A stretch of DNA of 13,270 nucleotides from the NCBI GenBank assembly GCA_026986235.1, contig JALSOY010000109.1, positions 1-13,270 on the forward strand, in the 5' to 3' direction. The notes below the pieces were generated by a model. That model saw only the letters and a list, made by a program, of their open reading frames with translations. It was not told where the DNA came from and did not search any database. Numbering within the stretch: the stretch's first letter is position 1; each line of letters starts with the position of its first letter. Made by a program: the position numbers and the translations under genes. Source of the DNA: Caldifarciminota bacterium. Lineage in GTDB: Bacteria; Hydrothermota; Hydrothermia; B15-G9; WFZT01. Shown piece by piece: positions 1-6,736 of the stretch.

Positions 1-1091
1 TTATCGATCTTGCCGAGGTTTCTGCCGGTGGAGGTACCATCGCATGGGTTGACCGGGCGGGCGCACTGAGGTGTGGTCCCATTAGTGCAGGTGCAGATCC
101 GGGACCCGCATGCTACGGAAAAGGAGGAGACGATCCCACGATTACCGACGCCAATGTTGTTCTCGGAAGACTGAATCCCTCAGGTCTCCTCGGTGGAGAG
201 ATGAAAATTTATCCTGAACTTTCAGGTAAAGCCATCGAGAAAAAGGTGGCTGAAAAGGTGGGACTTGATGTAACATCAGCCGCCTCTGGTATTATACGGA
301 TAATTAACACCCACATGGTGCGGGCCCTCAGGATCGTTTCTCTTGAAAGGGGATACGATCCGAGGAATATGACCATGGTGGTACACGGTGGAGCAGGTCC
401 ACTTCACGCAGCTGAAATCGCCGATGAACTGGGTATTCCACAGGTAGTGGTTCCCGTAAACCCCGGCCTTTTTTCAGCTCTCGGCCTCATCGTCTCCGAT
501 ATAAGACACGATTTCATCAGGCCTGTTTTGAAATCAGCTCTGGCTTTATCTCCGGATGACCTGAAGAAAATTTACAAAGAACTGGAGCACGAGGCGATAA
601 AAACCCTCAAAGACGAGGGAATTGAAGAGACAGACATAAAACTTCTGTATATCGTGGAGACGAGATACCATGGACAGTCTTACGAAATTCCTATCAGTGT
701 TTCCCCGGATAAACTTACCTTCATCTCAAAAATAGTAGAAGACTTCCACAAAAAGCACGAAAACACATACGGATATGCAGCCCGTGAAGAGGATGTTGAG
801 TTTGTTAACGCCAGGATAATAGCCTTCGGTACAACCTCCAAGCCGCGCTTTAAAGAATATGATCCGTCTCCCTACACACCTTCTCCTGACGGGAAAAGGA
901 AGGTATTTTTTGAGTCAACCCACTGGATAGATACCGGGATATACAAACGGGAAAATCTTGAAGCCGGAGCATGTATAAAAGGCCCTGCCGTAGTCGAGCA
1001 GTACGACAGCACGACCTTAATTCCTCCCGGGTGGAGTGCCTATGTTGATAGATTTTTAAATCTAAACCTCAGGAGATCCAGTCATGGTTGA
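1..1091 (+). CDS. hyuA: Hydantoinase/oxoprolinase A subunit (HyuA family), 5'-partial
   Basis: This is the C-terminal 362 residues of a HyuA-type subunit; the frame is open from base 3, so the gene begins before the window. Family members are roughly 650-700 residues, so about half is missing, including the N-terminal part of the ATPase fold. Visible family motifs are SAGGGTIAWVD, CGPISAGADPGPACYG and TDANVVLGRLNP near the left edge, and VVHGGAGPLHAAEIADELG further on. In this family (N-methylhydantoinase, 5-oxoprolinase, acetone carboxylase) the A subunit provides the ATP-dependent phosphorylation that activates the substrate for ring opening or carboxylation, together with a B subunit. The stop TGA (1089-1091) overlaps the hyuB start by 8 bp, which suggests translational coupling. 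The methionine at 201 is internal, not the start. The substrate cannot be read from the sequence: hydantoin, 5-oxoproline or a related lactam are all possible. Confidence 0.93.
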   Translation, partial: IDLAEVSAGGGTIAWVDRAGALRCGPISAGADPGPACYGKGGDDPTITDANVVLGRLNPSGLLGGEMKIYPELSGKAIEKKVAEKVGLDVTSAASGIIRIINTHMVRALRIVSLERGYDPRNMTMVVHGGAGPLHAAEIADELGIPQVVVPVNPGLFSALGLIVSDIRHDFIRPVLKSALALSPDDLKKIYKELEHEAIKTLKDEGIEETDIKLLYIVETRYHGQSYEIPISVSPDKLTFISKIVEDFHKKHENTYGYAAREEDVEFVNARIIAFGTTSKPRFKEYDPSPYTPSPDGKRKVFFESTHWIDTGIYKRENLEAGACIKGPAVVEQYDSTTLIPPGWSAYVDRFLNLNLRRSSHG

Positions 1092-2778
1092 TCCTGTAAC
1101 CGTTGAGGTCATAAGAAATGCCCTCTCCTATTCCGCAGAGGAGATGGGTATTGCCCTGAGGAATTCGGCCTATTCCCACAACATCAAGGAAAGGATGGAC
1201 CATTCATGTGCAATATTCGATACAGACGGTAACATGGTGGCACAGGCGGAGCATATCCCGGTTCACCTCGGCTCTCTACCCCACGGTATCAAAAATGCCA
1301 TCAATTACCTGAAGCAAAAGGGATTGACCTTCAGAGAAGGTGACATTTTTATCTTCAACGATCCATACATTTCCGGGACGCATCTCAACGATGTAACCCT
1401 GATAAAACCGGTTTTCTATAAAAGTAAACATGTGGGTTTTACTGCCAACAAGGCCCATCATGTGGATGTTGGCGGGAAATCTCCCGGTAGTATGAGTGGA
1501 GACGCCACAGAACTTTATCAGGAAGGGATCATCGTTCCTCCTGTGAAATTCGCAGAAGCGGGAGAGATAAGGCAGGATGTCCTTTCATTCATACTTGAGA
1601 ATGTAAGAACTCCTCACATCACGCAGGGTGACTTAAGGGCACAGATGGCGGCCGCCAATCTCGGGGCCCGGAGAATCCACGAACTGATCGATAAGTACGG
1701 AATAGAACTATACCTCAGATCACTGGATCAGATTCTCCGTTACAGTGAAAAGAGGATGATGGAGGAGATCAGGGGTATCCCTGACGGTGTCTATGAGGCG
1801 GCAGACTGCCTTGAAGACAGTGGAGTTAATGACAGACCCGTGTGGATCAGGGTAAAGGTCACCGTTTACGGTGGAAGAATGAAAGTTGATTATACAGGGA
1901 CTGATCCTCAGGTGGAGGGTCCCATAAACGCCGTTTTCGGAGTCACCCTTTCTGCGACATACTTTGCCATAAAATCTGTCGTGGATCCTGAAGTTCCAAT
2001 GAACCAGGGGGCCATGAGGCCGATTGAGGTATATGCTCCACCAGGTACACTCGTGAATCCATTCAAACCTGCCCCTGTATCAGGTGGAAATGTTGAGACA
2101 TCCCAGCGGATAGCGGATGTCATGTTCAGGGCACTTTCATACGCCCTGCCCGAGAAGGTGCCCGCTGCCTCACTTGGAAGTATGAACAACATCATGGCCG
2201 GGGGATACGATCCGCGCAGGAAGAGACCCTGGGCCTTCTACGAAACCATAGGTGGTGGATCTGGCGGCAGACCCTTTGAAGACGGAATTGACGGGATCCA
2301 CACCAATATGACCAATACCATGAACACACCTATTGAGGCAATCGAGCAGTACTATCCCATAATTTTCACGGCTTACGAGTTCCGCGAAAATTCCTTTGGT
2401 GCAGGAAAGTTCCGCGGCGGCAATGGAATTGTGAGATCGTGGAAACTGAATGCACCAAAGGCAACCGTATCGATCCTTGCCGAAAGAACGAAGGTCACCC
2501 CTTTTGGTGTTCACGGGGGACTTCCCGGGAAACCTGCGGAATTCTATCTCGTTAAAAGGGATGGAGAAACTCTCAAACTGAATGGGAAGACCACGGTTGT
2601 CATCGAACGAGGTGACGAAATTGTCATAAAAACGGCAGGGGGTGGAGGTTATGGTCCACCTGAGGAAAGGGATCCTGTGGCAATAAAAGAGGACATGGAA
2701 AACGGTCTCCTTGGCATATCCTGGGAGACCTATGTAGAGGAAAACAGGAAAATCCGCAGGGATTGCAAAGACCTTTAA
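1084..2778 (+). CDS. hyuB: Hydantoinase/oxoprolinase B subunit (HyuB family)
   Basis: This is a full-length 564-residue B subunit of the ATP-dependent hydantoinase/5-oxoprolinase superfamily, the usual partner of HyuA in a cytoplasmic complex. The start at 1084 has an SD site AGGAGA (1071-1076) seven bases upstream, inside the end of hyuA. Recognisable family blocks are NDPYISGTHLND (92-103), AHHVDVGGKSPGSMSG (124-139, with likely metal-binding His and Asp residues), the SGGNVETSQRI stretch, GAGKFRGGNGIVR, and the glycine-rich C-terminal GGGGYGPPEERDP. In the family these surround the metal/ligand site that completes hydrolysis of the activated ring. The overlap with hyuA and the transporter downstream support a catabolic role for an imported cyclic amide. 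Acetone carboxylase is less likely because no gamma-subunit gene follows. Confidence 0.95.
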   Translation: MVDPVTVEVIRNALSYSAEEMGIALRNSAYSHNIKERMDHSCAIFDTDGNMVAQAEHIPVHLGSLPHGIKNAINYLKQKGLTFREGDIFIFNDPYISGTHLNDVTLIKPVFYKSKHVGFTANKAHHVDVGGKSPGSMSGDATELYQEGIIVPPVKFAEAGEIRQDVLSFILENVRTPHITQGDLRAQMAAANLGARRIHELIDKYGIELYLRSLDQILRYSEKRMMEEIRGIPDGVYEAADCLEDSGVNDRPVWIRVKVTVYGGRMKVDYTGTDPQVEGPINAVFGVTLSATYFAIKSVVDPEVPMNQGAMRPIEVYAPPGTLVNPFKPAPVSGGNVETSQRIADVMFRALSYALPEKVPAASLGSMNNIMAGGYDPRRKRPWAFYETIGGGSGGRPFEDGIDGIHTNMTNTMNTPIEAIEQYYPIIFTAYEFRENSFGAGKFRGGNGIVRSWKLNAPKATVSILAERTKVTPFGVHGGLPGKPAEFYLVKRDGETLKLNGKTTVVIERGDEIVIKTAGGGGYGPPEERDPVAIKEDMENGLLGISWETYVEENRKIRRDCKDL

Positions 2779-2786
2779 TCCAGTTA

Positions 2787-2801
2787 ATGGGCCATGCCCA
2801 T
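2787..2801 (+). other. Small perfect inverted repeat next to the SD of the DUF3311-like gene
   Basis: ATGGGC (2787-2792), a 3-base loop CAT and GCCCAT (2796-2801) form a 6-bp hairpin. It ends directly against the purine-rich SD stretch GGGGAGGTG (2802-2810) of the next gene. It could tune initiation or mark an mRNA end between hyuB and the transporter genes. It has no T-run, so it is not a canonical terminator. Function is inferred only from position. Confidence 0.35.
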
Positions 2802-2815
2802 GGGGAGGTGTTGTT

Positions 2816-3046
2816 ATGAGTGTAGTTAAAAAATCCCACCTGATTCCCCGGACTACCGGGGGCTGGGTCATGCTGATCTACATCCTTTTCTGATATCTCA
2901 TGACCCAGTGGCCCGTTCTCAAGGCGGTCAACAAGGCCGTCCCCTTCGTCCTCGGCATGCCTTTCATCTATGCCTGGCTCACCTTCTGGTACATCATGAT
3001 CGTAATCGGCGCCATCATAACGGCCTGGAAGGTCTGGAAACCTTAG
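2816..3046 (+). pseudogene. DUF3311-like small membrane protein with in-frame TGA at codon 26
   Basis: From ATG 2816, with SD GGGGAGGTG just upstream, the frame codes for 76 positions to TAG at 3044-3046 and contains one TGA (2891-2893) at codon 26. Both sides of the TGA in the same frame look like one protein. A basic N-terminus (KK at 5-6) is followed by a first hydrophobic helix (about 16-31) that contains the TGA. After QWPVLKAVNKAVP comes GMPFIYAW and a second helix (about 44-71), ending in WKVWKP. This matches the DUF3311 pattern, small two-helix proteins encoded directly before SSS transporters, as here. A role as accessory subunit of the downstream symporter is inferred. TGA is used as an ordinary stop elsewhere (hyuA, the symporter, ribBA), so a code change is unlikely. 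The TGA may be a nonsense mutation, an assembly error or a recoding site. Restart at ATG 2900 would give only the second helix and has no clear SD. Confidence 0.7.
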
Positions 3047-3050
3047 GAGG
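3045..3050 (+). promoter_or_regulatory. Strong SD of the symporter gene, overlapping the stop of the preceding gene
   Basis: AGGAGG lies six bases before ATG 3057, and its first two bases are the last two of the TAG stop of the DUF3311-like frame (3044-3046). The arrangement implies coupled translation of the small membrane protein and the symporter. The SD is strong enough for independent initiation. Confidence 0.75.
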
Positions 3051-3056
3051 TGAATC

Positions 3057-4589
3057 ATGGAGTACGCTGGCTGGCCGGTCGCTCTCACCATAATGGTGAT
3101 ATATATTCTGATCGTTGGTATCCTTGGTTACTTCTCCTTCAGGAAACTACAGATCAACATTGAGGACTACTTCCTGGTTTCCAGAACCGCTGGCTTCCTG
3201 ATCCTCTATTTCACCATAGTGGCCACCTACCACTCTGCGTATGCACTTCTTACATCATGTGGCGTTTTTTACAAAGTCGGTGTCTTTTTCTGGGCAGCAG
3301 GAACATGGACATTCCTCACGGGAATACTGACCTATCTATTTGGGGCAAGGTTCTGGTATCTCGGGAAAAAGTACGGATACATAACGCCTGCGGATCTTCT
3401 GGCAGATTACTACGAAAGTGATCTTCTGAGAGGAATAGTTGCAGTGGTACTGGCGATTTTCCTGATTCCATACATGGCGGTTCAGGCTATGGGGCTTGGT
3501 TACATTTTTAATGTTGCAAGTGGTGGTCACATTCCCTATGTCATTGGTACCTGGGTACTTCTCTTCATCGTCGCTCTTTACGCTATGGCAGGTGGTCTTC
3601 GCGCGGTTTACTGGACGGACTTCCTGCAGGGCATCTGGATGTTTGTCGCCATCTGGATTGCAGGGATTTTCGTTGCCGTGAAGCTATTTGGAGGTGTTGG
3701 TAATGTCTTTCACACGCTCCTTGAAGTTAAGCCCAAACTTCTGACAGTCCATGTCCCATATACCTACTGGTTCAGTCTCGGTATAATTTTCTCCTTCGGG
3801 ATAGTGATGCAGCCTCACTTATGGATGAGGTATTACACGGCGAGGGATCCTCACACTCTAAAGTGGCTGGGGGCAACGACGCCCATTTACCTGGTCTTCA
3901 TATATGTTCCTGCCGGTTTCGTGGGTCTTACAGCGGCGGCGGCCGTTGCAAAGGGTATGCTTCCTGAGATAATCAAGACTTATGGCTCTCCCGACGCCAC
4001 ATTGCCAGCATTGCTGACAAAAACTGCCCCTGCCTGGTTTACCGGAATATTCCTTGCAGGTGCCTCAGCTGCGGCAATGTCCACGGCTGACAGCCAGATG
4101 CACGCATTTTCAGCTGTTGTGACGAGGGATCTATATCAGAAGCTCGGGAAAAAGGAGGTTACCCAGGAAACACTGGTAAAACAGGGGAGGATCTGGGTCT
4201 TTATATCTTTCCTTCTCGCTGCCATACTTGCAACATTCAAGCCAGGGATAATCTTTGACATCGTTGCATTTTCCGGTGCAGGTGCTCTCCAGCTACTGCC
4301 TGCCACACTTGGTGCAATCTACCCCTTCAGGTTCAAGTTCACCCGTGCGGCCATAATATGGGGAATAATTGCAGGGAGTATAGTGACCCTGCTATTTACA
4401 AAGGGACTTGGTACAAAGCTGGGTATGCCTGCGCATCTTATGAATCCATGGGGATTCCACGGAGGCATGATAGGATTGTTCGTAAACTTCATCGTGGTAT
4501 TCTTAGTCTCTCTATTTACGGAAAAGCCCTCGAGTGAGGTGGTTGAGAAGTTCCACGGGTATCTGGAGAAGGTTATTTATGGTGAATGA
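3057..4589 (+). CDS. Sodium:solute symporter (SSS family)
   Basis: This is a 510-residue inner-membrane transporter with about 12-13 hydrophobic helices and the SSS/LeuT-fold signatures. AGGLRAVYWTDFLQ (178-191) is the classical SSS block. AGASAAAMSTADSQ (334-347) contains the Ser-Thr pair (342-343) expected at the Na2 sodium site of helix 8. It probably couples sodium entry to uptake of an organic solute. The start is set by AGGAGG six bases upstream. The DUF3311-like frame just before it is the usual partner of this transporter subgroup. Co-direction and close spacing with hyuAB suggest the cargo is the ring compound these enzymes open, or an amino-acid-like product. The cargo itself is not readable from the sequence. 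The gene ends five bases before a perfect hairpin. Confidence 0.93.
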   Translation: MEYAGWPVALTIMVIYILIVGILGYFSFRKLQINIEDYFLVSRTAGFLILYFTIVATYHSAYALLTSCGVFYKVGVFFWAAGTWTFLTGILTYLFGARFWYLGKKYGYITPADLLADYYESDLLRGIVAVVLAIFLIPYMAVQAMGLGYIFNVASGGHIPYVIGTWVLLFIVALYAMAGGLRAVYWTDFLQGIWMFVAIWIAGIFVAVKLFGGVGNVFHTLLEVKPKLLTVHVPYTYWFSLGIIFSFGIVMQPHLWMRYYTARDPHTLKWLGATTPIYLVFIYVPAGFVGLTAAAAVAKGMLPEIIKTYGSPDATLPALLTKTAPAWFTGIFLAGASAAAMSTADSQMHAFSAVVTRDLYQKLGKKEVTQETLVKQGRIWVFISFLLAAILATFKPGIIFDIVAFSGAGALQLLPATLGAIYPFRFKFTRAAIIWGIIAGSIVTLLFTKGLGTKLGMPAHLMNPWGFHGGMIGLFVNFIVVFLVSLFTEKPSSEVVEKFHGYLEKVIYGE

Positions 4590-4593
4590 AGGG

Positions 4594-4632
4594 AGAGGGG
4601 CGGAGGCGCGCACAGCGCGCCTCCGCCCCTCT
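4594..4632. terminator. GC-rich hairpin between convergent genes, likely bidirectional terminator
   Basis: AGAGGGGCGGAGGCGCGC (4594-4611), a 3-base loop ACA and its perfect complement (4615-4632) form an 18-bp stem. On the + strand it is followed by TTTCC; on the - strand by CCCTTC, so the T-tracts are weak in both directions. It begins five bases after the symporter stop and ends three bases before the complement of the mscS stop codon (4636-4638). Both transcripts therefore run into it. The position and perfect pairing support termination or 3'-end protection. Confidence 0.8.
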
Positions 4633-4635
4633 TTC

Positions 4636-5445
4636 CTATCCCTTCCCTTTCAAATGTACATCCATCTGCGGATATGGGATGGAAATCCCCTTCTCGTCGA
4701 ACCTCGTTTTTATCTTCTCCAGCAGGTCAAAATACACACTCCAGTAATCCTCACTCTTCACCCAGGGCCTCACCACAAAGTTCACACTGCTATCTGCAAG
4801 CTCTGATACCGCTACGGTTGGAGGAGGATCCTTTAAAATCCGAGGATCCTCATTTATGATACTCCAGAGTTCTTCTTTAACCTTTTTCAGGTCGTCTTCG
4901 TAGCTCACACCTATAACGAGATCCACCCTCCTTGTCTCCTTCTCTGAGTAGTTCGTTATGTTTGAACTGATTATACTGGAGTTGGGCACTATTATCACAC
5001 GGTTGTCAAAGGTCTTCAGTTTAACGCTGAATATCCCGATTTCTTCAACGACCCCCGTGGCACCACCTGCTTCTACCACATCACCGATTTTGAACGGTCT
5101 TAAAAGCAGGATCATGACCCCGGCACCGAAGTTTGAGAGGTTACTCTGCAGTGCGAGGCCGATGGCAAGGGTTGCGGCGCCAAGAACCGCTACAAAGCTC
5201 GTAGTTTGAATTCCGAGGGTTCCAAGGGCAACGAGAATTACGAGGATGAGCAACAAAACATAGACGACACTGCCAAGAAACCTTTTCAAAGTTTCGTCAA
5301 CTTTACTCTTTGCAAGGAGATTTTCGGTAAAACCGGCCATTTTTTTGGAGATCCATTTACCCACGATAAAAATCGCAATGGCACCCAGGAATTTTATACC
5401 GTAGGCCACAGCGATACCTGACAAATACTGTAACTTATCCAGCAT
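4636..5445 (-). CDS. mscS: Small-conductance mechanosensitive channel, MscS family
   Basis: This is a 269-residue MscS-type channel that would open under membrane tension to release solutes during hypo-osmotic shock. Three hydrophobic segments are visible (about 10-30, 56-78 and 82-115). The third is the pore-lining helix, rich in Ala/Gly (VLGAATLAIGLALQ) and running into LLLRPFKIGD, followed by the beta-domain block GVVEEIGIFSVKLKTFDNRVII and the NSSI motif (155-158). The alpha/beta cytoplasmic domain extends to the C-terminus. Length is close to E. coli MscS (286). ATG 5445 is chosen because AGGAGG (complement at 5453-5458) lies seven bases upstream. A farther ATG at 5481 would lie upstream of the expected transcription start. 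The gene appears monocistronic, with its own promoter and the hairpin at its end. Confidence 0.93.
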   Translation of the reverse strand: MLDKLQYLSGIAVAYGIKFLGAIAIFIVGKWISKKMAGFTENLLAKSKVDETLKRFLGSVVYVLLLILVILVALGTLGIQTTSFVAVLGAATLAIGLALQSNLSNFGAGVMILLLRPFKIGDVVEAGGATGVVEEIGIFSVKLKTFDNRVIIVPNSSIISSNITNYSEKETRRVDLVIGVSYEDDLKKVKEELWSIINEDPRILKDPPPTVAVSELADSSVNFVVRPWVKSEDYWSVYFDLLEKIKTRFDEKGISIPYPQMDVHLKGKG

Positions 5446-5471
5446 ACTTGATCCTCCTTTTTTGGAATACG

Positions 5472-5500
5472 AATATAACACACACGGTAAGATTTTTCAA
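5472..5500 (-). promoter_or_regulatory. Sigma70-type promoter of mscS
   Basis: Read on the - strand, TTGAAA (5495-5500) and TATATT (5472-5477) are separated by exactly 17 bases. Transcription would start near 5465, leaving a short leader with the AGGAGG SD and ATG 5445. The rest of the gap up to nth (5501-5565) shows no clear terminator or gene. Confidence 0.6.
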
Positions 5501-5565
5501 ATTTTTATGTGAAAATTGGGGTGAAAGGAGCCGTAATTTTTCTGTACAATAAGGGTAATTGATGG

Positions 5566-6228
5566 CTACTTCTTTTTATTTTTCAGCTTTTTCCAGTAGG
5601 GACAATAATTTTTAATAGGGCATACTTCACACCTGGGCCCCACGGGTTTACAGATTGTCTGTCCGAATGCGACGAGTATGCTGTTGTACTCCTTCCACCA
5701 CTTTCGTGGCAGGATTTTCATCAGTTCAAACTCAGTTTGTTCAGGTGTTTTTGTTTTAACGATTCCCCATCTGTTGGAAATTCTATGGACATGGGTATCG
5801 ACGCAGATGGCATCTTTGTTATACCCCTCGGCAAGGACGAGGTTTGCAGTTTTTCTGCCCACTCCGGGTAATTTCAGGAGCTCTTCGAGGCTATCAGGGA
5901 CCTTTCCTCCATATTTCTCGATAAGAATTTTGGAGATCTTTTTCAGGGTTTTTGTCTTGTTTCTGTAGAATCCAACCGGATAGATAATCTTCTGGAGTTC
6001 CTCGTCCGGTATTTTCAGAATATCCTCAGGGGTTTTTACGATGGAGAGGAGTCTCTCAGTGGCTTTTGCCGTAACCTCGTCTTTTGTTCTCAGGCTTAGA
6101 ATGGTGGATACCAGGATCTGAAACGGATCTTTTGTTCTTTTGGAAACGAGGGTAACTATGGGTGCATTCCTTTTTTTTCTCTCTTCACTCAGAATTTTCA
6201 GGACCTTTTCTATCGGGAATTTGCTCAT
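5566..6228 (-). CDS. nth: Endonuclease III (DNA glycosylase/AP lyase)
   Basis: This is a 220-residue base-excision repair enzyme that removes oxidised pyrimidines and cleaves abasic sites. Numbering from ATG 6228, the helix-hairpin-helix LPGVGRKTAN (120-129) carries the catalytic Lys126, and VDTHVHRISNR carries the catalytic Asp144. Four cysteines (193, 200, 203, 209) form the C-x6-C-x2-C-x5-C iron-sulfur cluster motif. The N-terminal STILSLRTKDEVT segment resembles Thermotoga and archaeal versions rather than the E. coli AQATD type. ATG 6228 is preferred over the TTG at 6240 because GGAG sits about six bases before it, while nothing suitable precedes the TTG. The first 44 bases overlap the end of the Nudix gene, so translation is probably coupled. 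It is the last gene of the topA cluster. Confidence 0.95.
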   Translation of the reverse strand: MSKFPIEKVLKILSEERKKRNAPIVTLVSKRTKDPFQILVSTILSLRTKDEVTAKATERLLSIVKTPEDILKIPDEELQKIIYPVGFYRNKTKTLKKISKILIEKYGGKVPDSLEELLKLPGVGRKTANLVLAEGYNKDAICVDTHVHRISNRWGIVKTKTPEQTEFELMKILPRKWWKEYNSILVAFGQTICKPVGPRCEVCPIKNYCPYWKKLKNKKK

Positions 6229-6736
6229 CGAGGACTCCAAGGAGTTTTTTGATAATTCTGTAAGTTGCGCCCCAGATTATACGATCACCACATTGAAATA
6301 TCGACCAGAGGAGGGGATGGTACCTCTCGCAGCTTTTCAGGGAGGCGAGAGGTATAGTAAAGACATCAGCCACCTCGGCGGGATCCGGGTGGAGTTCAAA
6401 CGGAGGATTGAGGAGGGCAACTACCGGATAGATGATGAAGTCTGATAGTCTCGTCTTTTCCTCACGCAATGCTCCAAGGATATTGAGCTTATTTGCAGGT
6501 ATGCCGGTTTCTTCCTCAAATTCCCGGAGGGCCGTTTCCAGAGGCGTCTCCCCGCTCTCGGGTCTTCCGCCTGGAAAGGCAATCTGACCGCTGAAACTGT
6601 GGAGGGTATCAGCCCTTCGGGTAAGAAGAATCTCGTCTTCCACTATGGGTACGACGACGGCTGCAACCCTGTAGGGCCTTCCGAACTTATCCGGAATCTT
6701 CAACAATCTTGAGCGCAGGATTGTTTCAATCTTCAT
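6185..6736 (-). CDS. Nudix hydrolase, NudL-like (CoA pyrophosphatase type)
   Basis: This is a 183-residue cytoplasmic Nudix protein. The full Nudix box runs from G57 to I79 (G-x5-E-x7-REFEEETGI), giving the metal-binding glutamates. Just before it, LLTRRADTLHSFSGQIAFPG (37-56) matches the CoA-pyrophosphatase signature (LLTxR, then G-x3-FPGG), except that His46 stands where the family usually has Arg. Known relatives split CoA and its derivatives into 4'-phosphopantetheine and 3',5'-ADP; other nucleotide diphosphate substrates are possible. ATG 6736 is chosen because the longer frame to 6802 lies inside the ERCC4 gene and adds non-conserved residues. The start overlaps the end of the ERCC4 gene by 11 bp and the end overlaps nth by 44 bp, so all three are translated as a block. 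Confidence 0.88.
   Translation of the reverse strand: MKIETILRSRLLKIPDKFGRPYRVAAVVVPIVEDEILLTRRADTLHSFSGQIAFPGGRPESGETPLETALREFEEETGIPANKLNILGALREEKTRLSDFIIYPVVALLNPPFELHPDPAEVADVFTIPLASLKSCERYHPLLWSIFQCGDRIIWGATYRIIKKLLGVLDEQIPDRKGPENSE

Noticed and set aside
2894..2945. Possible SECIS element after the in-frame TGA
   Set aside because: Only short GGC/GCC pairings could be drawn by eye. No stable stem with the expected loop was found, so selenocysteine is kept as an option to test rather than a call.
2170..3091. Long antisense open frames opposite hyuB and the DUF3311-like gene (up to 233 codons)
   Set aside because: The + strand genes here have clear families and SD sites; the antisense translations show no family pattern, are rich in Pro/His/Arg and lack an SD.
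4824..4850. Direct repeat of GAGGATCCT, 18 bases apart
   Set aside because: It lies within mscS and encodes two similar codon runs (EDP and KDP) in the cytoplasmic domain; chance codon repetition explains it.
5446..5481. Upstream ATG at 5481 as the mscS start
   Set aside because: It lies between the -35 and -10 boxes of the predicted promoter, while ATG 5445 has a perfect AGGAGG at the right distance.
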